Source of the DNA: a virus
IMG/VR virus record: IMGVR_UViG_3300042880_001082
Location: 1-23,780 of that record
DNA: 23,780 nucleotides
Direction: 5' to 3' (one strand)
Positions 8,022 through 14,148 of this stretch are shown piece by piece. How positions within the stretch are numbered: position 1 is the first letter of the stretch; the number at the start of each line of letters is the position of its first letter. Position numbers and translations under genes: made by a program. The notes beneath the pieces are model-generated. The model was not told the DNA's origin, made no database searches, and saw only the letters and a program-made list of their open reading frames with translations.

Positions 8022-8937
8022 GGGCGCAGTCGATCTGCTTTTGCGAATCCTGGAGACCAAATCCGGTAGGATTAGTGGCGCGGTGATGCACGCCAGCTTC
8101 GGCGAAGCTGGCAGGAGGCTGGTCGAATCCAAACTCTTATTGAGTACCGGCCAGACTGACATATTTTCTGTGATGGATGATTATGAGGACGACCCGGTGC
8201 GGGTGGAGTGGTCGGCTGAGCAGGAATCCTATGGCTATTTCACTCGTTCGGGCCAATGGTCCGCCGTACCAGCAGAAGACCTTGCTTTCTACAAAGTGAC
8301 GATGCCCATATTCTTTTCGCAGCTTCTTGTACGCTGTGAACGCGGTTCAGCGCAGCGTGATGAGGTGTTGATACCAGAGGTAGCCTGGGATCTTGGTTCA
8401 GTGAAGCTGGAAAGCCGCGGGCAACCGGTATCTGTTTGGTTTGCTCGAAGGCTTTTTGACTCGGAGCATTTGAAAAGCCTTGAGGCATTAGCATTGAGGC
8501 GCCCGGCAGTCGGTATGCGTGTTATCATCACGTCAACCACAGATGCTTTGGATGTGGATTTACCGGGCCATATGATCGTGGCCTTACGGGACGTAGGCGA
8601 AGCTGCGGCGAGCATCAGCGTTGATCCTATCATTCTCGCCAAGCGCATGAAAATGGTACCAGCGTCCCAGCTAAAGCCGATTGGCCATTCAGCGGACTAT
8701 GGGCAAATCCGCATCGGGCATCAGACCTTCATTTTCCGAGGTGATTTGCACCGCCAAATTCTGAAAATCCTAGTGGATGCATATAATCGGAACGATGCGG
8801 TGTGTCGGACCTCCCAGGTGCTGGAAGATGCTGGAGCGCGTGGCAAGACCAACTCCCTGGCTAGAGCCTTCAGCAAAAATGCGGATTGGCACAAATTCAT
8901 AAAAGAAAAGGCCGGAAACTGCTGGATTGAGTTCTGA
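8002..8937 (+). CDS. Cassette protein B, 311 aa, probable winged-helix C-terminus, unknown function
   Basis: Starts at GTG 8002 inside the end of the 402-aa gene, indicating coupling. The N-terminus (AVDLLLRILETKSGRISGAV, EAGRRLVESKLL) resembles a small helical or winged-helix segment. The middle is of mixed character (VEWSAEQESYGYFTRSGQW, PAVGMRVIITSTTDALDVDL). The C-terminal 85 residues (FIFRGDLHRQILKILVDAYN, CRTSQVLEDAG, NSLARAFSKNADWHKFI) look like a winged-helix DNA-binding domain. No enzyme motif is recognised. It shares the lower GC content of its partner and ends 20 bases before an intrinsic terminator, so genes A and B form a self-contained transcription unit. Transcriptional control or DNA recognition is plausible. 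Confidence 0.85.
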   Translation: MALIAHKGAVDLLLRILETKSGRISGAVMHASFGEAGRRLVESKLLLSTGQTDIFSVMDDYEDDPVRVEWSAEQESYGYFTRSGQWSAVPAEDLAFYKVTMPIFFSQLLVRCERGSAQRDEVLIPEVAWDLGSVKLESRGQPVSVWFARRLFDSEHLKSLEALALRRPAVGMRVIITSTTDALDVDLPGHMIVALRDVGEAAASISVDPIILAKRMKMVPASQLKPIGHSADYGQIRIGHQTFIFRGDLHRQILKILVDAYNRNDAVCRTSQVLEDAGARGKTNSLARAFSKNADWHKFIKEKAGNCWIEF

Positions 8938-8956
8938 TCCACGCTCTTCCCCTATC

Positions 8957-8985
8957 CGAAAGGCGCCCTTGAGGCGGCTTTTTCA
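8957..8985 (+). terminator. Rho-independent terminator after the two-gene cassette
   Basis: The stem AAAGGCGCC pairs with GGCGGCTTT around a CTTGA loop, nine pairs with one G-G mismatch, and runs straight into a T-rich tract (TTTTTCATTTTT). It lies 20 bases after the stop of the 311-aa gene and separates the cassette from the phage module. Confidence 0.7.
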
Positions 8986-8996
8986 TTTTTGACGCT

Positions 8997-9038
8997 CTCC
9001 TTCCGTTTCTCCTTCCTTCCTCCTTCCCTGCTCCTTCC
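8997..9038 (+). repeat. Four CTCCTTCC repeats at about 11-bp phase
   Basis: CTCCTTCC occurs at 8997-9004, 9009-9016, 9020-9027 and 9031-9038, with start-to-start spacings of 12, 11 and 11 bases. It lies in the leader of the phage operon, before the HTH gene at 9092. The helical phasing suggests a protein-binding array on one DNA face, for example for the HTH protein itself. A simple polypyrimidine slippage tract is the alternative. Confidence 0.65.
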
Positions 9039-9091
9039 ACCTGGTCAGGCAAGGTTCCCTCACGGTTGCTCGGCAGCCGAAGGAGGTCCGA

Positions 9092-9310
9092 ATGACTACG
9101 CGGCATTTGAATCAGAATGATCTGGCGCTTCGCTGGAATGTAAGCCCCCGCACACTCGAGCGTTGGCGGTGGCTGGGTCAGGGCCCCCTGTTCCTGAAAC
9201 TGGGCGGCCGCGTGGCCTACCGGCTTGAAGATATTCACGCATTCGAGGAAGCAAAAGTCCGTGAGGCAACCGGCGCTACCGCTCCATCAGATGGTGCGCG
9301 CCATGGGTAA
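9092..9310 (+). CDS. HTH excisionase/AlpA-like DNA-binding protein
   Basis: 72 aa, ATG preceded by a strong GAAGGAGGT site. The sequence HLNQNDLALRWNVSPRTLERW, then GGRVAYRLEDIHAFEE, is the MerR-like/AlpA winged-helix pattern (HTH_17 type) of phage excisionases and early regulators. It is the first gene of the replication operon and overlaps the next gene by 8 bases. Likely role: DNA binding as an excision factor or early-gene activator; which of these cannot be read from the sequence. Confidence 0.88.
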   Translation: MTTRHLNQNDLALRWNVSPRTLERWRWLGQGPLFLKLGGRVAYRLEDIHAFEEAKVREATGATAPSDGARHG

Positions 9311-9653
9311 GACCTCTCGCGACAAGGGGCTCCGCCGTGAGCGCGCGCTGGTCGAGATCCACAAGCAAAGCGGCATCGCAGCCGAGCGTGTCCCGCTATC
9401 CGGTGCCACGCACTATCGCGGCAATGGCGCCGACATCGACATCTATGCGCGCGGCGCTGCCGAACCGCCGCTGATCGCTGAAGTCAAAGCTCGCGGTGAC
9501 GGCGAAGGTTTCAAGACGCTGGAACGCTGGCTCGGCACGCATGACGCGCTGTTTCTATGGCGCGACCGTACGGCACCGTTGGTGGTCGTGCCCCTGCATG
9601 TCTGGCTGGAATTGATTGGTCGCGGCCTGCCCGCACCGCAGGTGAAGTCATGA
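9303..9653 (+). CDS. Hjc/VRR-like PD-(D/E)XK nuclease, probable Holliday junction resolvase
   Basis: 116 aa from the ATG at 9303, chosen because it gives the typical start MGKTSRDKGLRRERAL. The active-site set is visible: Glu13 in the first helix, Asp44 (GNGADIDIY) and Glu60-x-Lys62 (IAEVKAR). This is the order found in archaeal Hjc-type resolvases and phage homologues. Role: cleavage of branched recombination or replication intermediates. It shares ATGA with the next small ORF. Specific junction cleavage is inferred; a general PD-(D/E)XK endonuclease is the alternative. Confidence 0.8.
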   Translation: MGKTSRDKGLRRERALVEIHKQSGIAAERVPLSGATHYRGNGADIDIYARGAAEPPLIAEVKARGDGEGFKTLERWLGTHDALFLWRDRTAPLVVVPLHVWLELIGRGLPAPQVKS

Positions 9654-9778
9654 CGCGCCGTTCACTGCGTCGGCTCCGTCGCCTCGGCCACTTGCTGCGC
9701 AACCTCTCCATCGGCGTTGCCTTCGCCGGCGGTTTCATCGCGCTCTGCTGGATCGCGGAACTGCTGGTGCTGTCATGA
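9650..9778 (+). CDS. Small single-pass membrane protein
   Basis: 42 aa, start overlapping the nuclease stop (ATGA). A basic N-terminus (MTRRSLRRLRRLGHLLRN) is followed by one hydrophobic helix (IGVAFAGGFIALCWIAELLVL), the pattern of an N-in membrane peptide. Its own stop overlaps a further ATG (ATGA, 9775-9778). No family is recognised; such small proteins are common in phage early operons. Confidence 0.6.
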   Translation: MTRRSLRRLRRLGHLLRNLSIGVAFAGGFIALCWIAELLVLS

Positions 9779-9951
9779 CGCCCATCCCCATGAAAATGGC
9801 GACGCCCGTCCGACCGTCGTCACGCAAGCCAGAGCCGGACATCACCCATTCCAACGAGACATACATGAGCAATCGCACCCAACCGACGCAGTTGCGCGAG
9901 ATGGCCATGGGCCGCGCCTCCTACGCCCTCGAAGCGAAGGAGGCCGCGTAA
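9775..9951 (+). CDS. Small hypothetical protein between overlapping phage genes
   Basis: 58 aa, MTPIPMKMATPVRPSSRKPE to a C-terminus ending YALEAKEAA. It is linked on both sides by overlaps: ATGA with the membrane peptide, and TAATG with the ATPase gene. The first part is Pro/Arg-rich and the last 25 residues are helical. A shorter form starting at 9865 is possible. Support is mainly the overlap pattern; no strong ribosome binding site is visible. Confidence 0.45.
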   Translation: MTPIPMKMATPVRPSSRKPEPDITHSNETYMSNRTQPTQLREMAMGRASYALEAKEAA

Positions 9952-10742
9952 TGGCCATCTCACTCGCATCACTCCGTCGGGGTGGCGATACGCGTCCCCC
10001 ACGCCTGCTGATCTATGGCGTTGCTGGCGTCGGCAAGACGAAGCTTGCCGCGGATGCGCCGAACCCGATCTTTCTGCAAACCGAGGATGGGCTCGGGCGC
10101 ATTGATGCCGCGACCTTTGGGCTGCTGCGCAACTTTGACGCCGTCATGGAAGCGCTCGGCTCCCTCTATTCCGAAGCGCATGAATTCCAGACGCTCGTGG
10201 TTGATAGCCTTGATTGGCTGGAACCGCTGATCTGGCAGCACACAGCGCAGCAGCACAACCAACGCGACATTGAAGCCTTCGGCTATGGCAAGGGCTATCA
10301 GGCCGCGCTGGATACCTGGCGTACCTTTCTGGATGCTGTGAATACGCTGCGCGATGAATGCGGAATGGGCGTTCTGCTGATCGCCCATGCGGAAATCCGG
10401 CGCTTTGATAGTCCGGAAACCGAACCCTACGACCGCTACCAGCCAAAACTGCATCGCAGCGCATCGGCCCTGGTGCAGGAGCATGTCGATGGCGTGCTGT
10501 TCGCCAACTACCGCGTCAGCACGCTGAAGTCGGACGTCGGCTTCAACAAGAAGGTCGTGCGCGGCGTAAGCGGTGGTGATCGCCTGCTGCACACAATCGA
10601 ACGTCCGGCCTTCCTGGCCAAGAACCGCTTTGGCCTTGAAGAAACCCTGCCGCTCGCCTGGGCCGATCTGGCCGCCGGCATTCCGTTTTATGCGGCAGCG
10701 CCCAACGCCCCCGTCATCCCCACCCAAGACACAGGGAACTGA
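9951..10742 (+). CDS. Phage RecA-like ATPase, Sak4-type annealing protein
   Basis: 263 aa from the ATG at 9951, which overlaps the previous stop. The Walker A motif GVAGVGKT lies at residues 23-30, and a Walker B-like strand TLVVDSLDWLE at about 80-90. Later motifs include YGKGYQAALDTWRTFLDAV and GVLLIAHAEIRRFDSPE. This is the phage AAA_24/Sak4-like ATP-binding protein usually encoded just before a DUF669 protein and a Cas4-like nuclease. Expected role: ATP-dependent single-strand annealing or recombination during phage replication. The following DUF669, nuclease and helicase genes support this. Confidence 0.88.
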   Translation: MAISLASLRRGGDTRPPRLLIYGVAGVGKTKLAADAPNPIFLQTEDGLGRIDAATFGLLRNFDAVMEALGSLYSEAHEFQTLVVDSLDWLEPLIWQHTAQQHNQRDIEAFGYGKGYQAALDTWRTFLDAVNTLRDECGMGVLLIAHAEIRRFDSPETEPYDRYQPKLHRSASALVQEHVDGVLFANYRVSTLKSDVGFNKKVVRGVSGGDRLLHTIERPAFLAKNRFGLEETLPLAWADLAAGIPFYAAAPNAPVIPTQDTGN

Positions 10743-10746
10743 TCCC

Positions 10747-11277
10747 ATGGCATCCCTCAATGGTACTTTTGATGCGACGGAAGTCGCCCCCGCTGTCCCG
10801 CTCGAGGTGCTACCGCCAGGCAAATACCTCGCGCACCTTATCGAGAGTGAAATGGCACCGACCAAGGCGGGCGACGGGCAGCTGCTGAAGCTGGTCTTCG
10901 AGATCTTGGAAGGCCCCTCCGCGCGGCGGAAGATCTTCGATCAGCTGAACTTGGTGAACCGCAACGAGCAGACGGTGGAGATCGCGCAACGCACCTTGTC
11001 GGCCATCTGCCACGCGGTGGGCCAGATGCATGTCGGCGATAGCGAGCAGCTTCACTTCAAACCGCTGTTCGTGACGCTGAAGGTCGAGCCTGCCGGTACC
11101 GACAAATACGGCGTGCACCGCGAGGCGCGGAACAAGGTGTCTGGCTATTCCGCCGCCAAAGCAGGGAGCACCAGTGTTGCGCCGAGCCAAGCAGCGCCGC
11201 CGCCCCGCCCCGCGACAACGCCCGTGCCGGCCACCCGCCCGGGCACCGGCAGCACGCCCCCCTGGCGGCGCGTCTGA
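10747..11277 (+). CDS. DUF669 phage protein, probable ssDNA-binding partner
   Basis: 176 aa. The pattern NGTFDATEVAP, LEVLPPGKYLAHLIESEM, GDGQLLKLVFEILEG, RKIFDQLNLVNRN and ARNKVSGY is that of DUF669, which adopts an OB-like role beside Sak4-type ATPases. The C-terminal 45 residues are a Pro/Ala/Ser-rich tail ending GTGSTPPWRRV, reminiscent of the disordered tail with a short conserved tip in single-strand binding proteins. It starts four bases after the ATPase stop, with AGGGAA upstream. Confidence 0.87.
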   Translation: MASLNGTFDATEVAPAVPLEVLPPGKYLAHLIESEMAPTKAGDGQLLKLVFEILEGPSARRKIFDQLNLVNRNEQTVEIAQRTLSAICHAVGQMHVGDSEQLHFKPLFVTLKVEPAGTDKYGVHREARNKVSGYSAAKAGSTSVAPSQAAPPPRPATTPVPATRPGTGSTPPWRRV

Positions 11278-11291
11278 TCGCAGGGGCCGCC

Positions 11292-12221
11292 ATGGTTTGT
11301 CTGCCAATCCCGCCAACGCCCTCCGTATCGGCCATCTATGCCGCCTATGAGGCGGCGGCCGATCACGGCTTTCGGGAACATCTGGGCGCGTCACTGATCG
11401 GCACTGAATGCGAGCGCGCCATCTGGTACGGCTTTCGCTGGACCACACGCGCGAAGCATACGGGCCGCCTGCTGCGGCTGTTCGATACGGGCAATCTGGC
11501 GGAGGCACGCTTTGTCGCTGATCTCCGCCGCATCGGTGTCACAGTGCTGGATCTCGATCCAGCCACCGGGCGCCAATGGCAGCTACGCGATCAGGGCGGA
11601 CATTTCGGCGGCAGCATGGATGCGGTGGCGATCGGTTTTCCCGAAGCGCCCCGCGCTTGGCATGTCTGTGAGTTCAAGACGCATAGCGAGAAGTCCTTCC
11701 TTGCTCTCAAGCGCGAGGGCGTCGCCAAATCCAAGCCGCTGCATTGGGCACAGATGCAGACCTATATGCATCTCGCCGGGCTGGAGCGCGCCTTTTACCT
11801 TGCGGTGAATAAGAACACCGATGAGCTCTATCAGGAACGCCTGCATTACGACGCCGAGGCGGCGCTGCGCATTATGGCCAAGGCCGAGCGTGTCATTGCC
11901 GCGAACCGACCGCCTGCGCGCATCAGTGACGATCCCGCATGGTGGCAATGCCGCTTTTGCGAGCATCACGCCACCTGTCACGAGGGTGCGATGCCTGAGC
12001 GGCATTGCCGCTCCTGCCTGCATGCATCGCCCATCAATGACGGCGCCTGGCATTGCGCGCGGCACAACCATCAGCTTGGCCGGCGCGACCAGGAAGCCGG
12101 CTGCGTCGCGCATCTCTTTATCCCGGACTTCATCGCCGGCGAGCAGGAGGATGCTGGTGAGGATTGGGTCAGCTACCGGCTGCGCGATGGTACAGAGTGG
12201 CGCGACGAGGTGGCGGCATGA
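11292..12221 (+). CDS. PD-(D/E)XK exonuclease with C-terminal cysteine cluster (RecB/Cas4-like)
   Basis: 309 aa. Nuclease core: Asp110 (FGGSMDAVAIG), Glu127-x-Lys129 (VCEFKTH) and a QMQTYMHLAGL helix, as in RecB-family motifs. The C-terminal third is rich in Cys/His (WWQCRFCEHHATCH, from Cys220, then ERHCRSCLHA, AWHCARHNHQ and EAGCVAH). The first C-x2-C plus later cysteines could bind Fe-S or zinc, as in Cas4/AddB-type nucleases. Likely role: 5'-3' resection of phage DNA that feeds the annealing ATPase. The stop overlaps the helicase ATG (ATGA). The exact polarity and metal centre are inferred. Confidence 0.87.
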   Translation: MVCLPIPPTPSVSAIYAAYEAAADHGFREHLGASLIGTECERAIWYGFRWTTRAKHTGRLLRLFDTGNLAEARFVADLRRIGVTVLDLDPATGRQWQLRDQGGHFGGSMDAVAIGFPEAPRAWHVCEFKTHSEKSFLALKREGVAKSKPLHWAQMQTYMHLAGLERAFYLAVNKNTDELYQERLHYDAEAALRIMAKAERVIAANRPPARISDDPAWWQCRFCEHHATCHEGAMPERHCRSCLHASPINDGAWHCARHNHQLGRRDQEAGCVAHLFIPDFIAGEQEDAGEDWVSYRLRDGTEWRDEVAA

Positions 12222-13801
12222 GCCTTTCCCTTCGTCCCTATCAGAGCGCGGCCATTGAAGCGCTCTACGACTATTTCGGCGCCAGCGCTGGCAATCCGCT
12301 TGTCGTGCTTCCAACAGGTACGGGAAAAAGCCTGTGCATCGCGGGCTTCACGCGTGAAGTCATCGCCGCTTATGGCGACACCCGCGTGCTGATCCTCACC
12401 CATGTGAAGGAGCTGATCCAGCAAAACTTCATGGCGCTTCTGCGCGCCTGGCCCGATGCGCCAGCCGGTATCTATTCGGCCGGGCTGTCGCGCCGCGACA
12501 TTCACGCGCAGATCCTGTTTGCCGGAATTCAATCTATCCACCGCCATGCATACAAGGTGCAGCGTTGCGATCTGGTTTTGATTGATGAAGCCCATCTGCT
12601 CGGGCGCAATGACAGCGGCATGTATCGCCGCTTTCTCGCGCAACTCAAGGAGATCAACGCCGGCCTCACCAAGGTCGTCGGTTTCACCGCCACGCCTTAC
12701 CGGCTGGACAGCGGCCTGTTGCATGAGGGTGAGGATCGGCTGTTCACCGATATCGCCTATGAGGTGCCTGTGCTGGACATGATCCAGCAAGGCTATCTCT
12801 GCCCGGTCGTACCCAAGCAGACCACGACCCAGCTTGATGTCGGTGGTGTTGGCACACGCGGCGGGGAATTCATCGCCAAGGACCTTGAGGCCGCAGTCGA
12901 TCGCGATGAGGTGACGCGCGCCGCCGTGGCCGAAATTGTCGAGCATGGTGCCGAGCGCGGATCCTGGCTGGTGTTCTGCTCCGGCGTTGCCCATGCGCGC
13001 CATGTGCGGGACGCCATCCGCGAGCACGGCTTCTCCGCCGAGACCGTCACAGGTGACACGCCCGGCCCAGAACGCGATGGCATCCTGACCGCATTCAAGG
13101 CCGGAAGGCTGCGCTGCGTCACCAACGCCAATGTACTCACCACCGGCTTTGATGCGCCGGGCACTGATCTGATCGCGTTACTGCGCCCAACCAAAAGCGT
13201 CGGGCTCTATGTTCAGATGGTCGGTCGCGGCACGCGCCTTGCCGAGGGCAAGGATGACTGCCTGGTGCTGGACTTCGCCGGCAACACCGCACGGCACGGC
13301 CCGATCGACACGGTGGATGGCCGCAAGAAGGAACCCGCAGAGGACGGCAAGGCGCCGATCAAAACCTGCCCCGAATGCAAAACCATCAACCACGCGAGCG
13401 CGCGGCACTGCATTGAGTGCGACTATGAATTCCCACCGCCGGTGGTGAAGGTGGCGCCAAAGGCGGCGTCGGACGCGCTGCTGTCCACGCAGATCCAGGC
13501 GGCCTGGTGCGACGTCACTGATATTGGCTACGCGCGCCACGAAAAGCCCGGCAAGCCGGCGTCGCTCCGCGTCACCTATGAATGCGGCCTTATCCAGCAC
13601 AGCGAATGGGTGTGTTTCGAGCACACCGGATTTCCCCGCGACAAGGCGTTGTCCTGGTGGCGGCGTCGTGCGGGCAATCTACCACCCCCAATGACGGTGA
13701 ATGAGGCGCTAGCCCAACAGCACCATCTGCGCCGCCCCATCGCCATCCAGGTCCGGCCCACCGGCCAATACACCGAAATCACCGCCGTGAGGTTCATGTG
13801 A
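12218..13801 (+). CDS. DEAD/DEAH-box SF2 helicase with zinc-ribbon insert
   Basis: 527 aa from the ATG at 12218. Motifs in order: Q-like LRPYQSAAIEAL, Walker A LPTGTGKS (about 30-37), DEAH (LVLIDEAHLL, about 122-126), GFTATP (about 155), LVFCSGVAHA in domain 2, TTGFDAPG and QMVGRGTRL (about 333-341). A four-cysteine ribbon CPECKTINHASARHCIEC follows at about 383-401, then a C-terminal domain with WVCFEHTGFPRDKALSWW, found in phage UvsW/SSL2-like helicases. Likely role: duplex or branch unwinding during phage replication and recombination. Ends with GTGA coupling to the next gene. Confidence 0.93.
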   Translation: MSLSLRPYQSAAIEALYDYFGASAGNPLVVLPTGTGKSLCIAGFTREVIAAYGDTRVLILTHVKELIQQNFMALLRAWPDAPAGIYSAGLSRRDIHAQILFAGIQSIHRHAYKVQRCDLVLIDEAHLLGRNDSGMYRRFLAQLKEINAGLTKVVGFTATPYRLDSGLLHEGEDRLFTDIAYEVPVLDMIQQGYLCPVVPKQTTTQLDVGGVGTRGGEFIAKDLEAAVDRDEVTRAAVAEIVEHGAERGSWLVFCSGVAHARHVRDAIREHGFSAETVTGDTPGPERDGILTAFKAGRLRCVTNANVLTTGFDAPGTDLIALLRPTKSVGLYVQMVGRGTRLAEGKDDCLVLDFAGNTARHGPIDTVDGRKKEPAEDGKAPIKTCPECKTINHASARHCIECDYEFPPPVVKVAPKAASDALLSTQIQAAWCDVTDIGYARHEKPGKPASLRVTYECGLIQHSEWVCFEHTGFPRDKALSWWRRRAGNLPPPMTVNEALAQQHHLRRPIAIQVRPTGQYTEITAVRFM

Positions 13802-14148
13802 AATGCGCTGCCTGTCGCCTGCGCACTGCGCGCTGCTTTGGCTGGTTCGATCCGCGGCGCAAGACCGGCGCTCCGCGCTTTGTCTGCTCCATGCGCTGCA
13901 TGCATGCCATGCGCCGGAGGTGGGGCGTGATTGATCCCGACGAACACGAAATCGCTGCCATCCAGGCCGCGAGCCCCATGGCGGGCGAGTATCTGGAAAG
14001 CATCGGTAAGACCGATCTTGCGGTGCTGAGCGATGCCGAATGGCTGACGCTGCTGGAGGTAATCGTCACCGCCTATCAGGACGCGTTGGCGCAACGCCTG
14101 GATAGCGGCAGCCATCCCGCACCGCCTCTGCCAGGGAGGGCCGCATGA
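13798..14148 (+). CDS. DUF6511-like small zinc-binding phage protein
   Basis: 116 aa starting at GTG 13798, overlapping the helicase stop. The N-terminus KCAACRLRTARCFGWFDP and FVCSMRCMHAM carry paired cysteines typical of a small zinc finger. The C-terminal half is helical (EIAAIQAASPMAGEYLE, WLTLLEVIVTAYQDAL). The pattern fits DUF6511, a family seen beside helicase and primase genes in alphaproteobacterial prophages. The stop overlaps the primase ATG (ATGA). Function unknown; a DNA- or protein-binding accessory role is likely. Confidence 0.75.
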   Translation: MKCAACRLRTARCFGWFDPRRKTGAPRFVCSMRCMHAMRRRWGVIDPDEHEIAAIQAASPMAGEYLESIGKTDLAVLSDAEWLTLLEVIVTAYQDALAQRLDSGSHPAPPLPGRAA

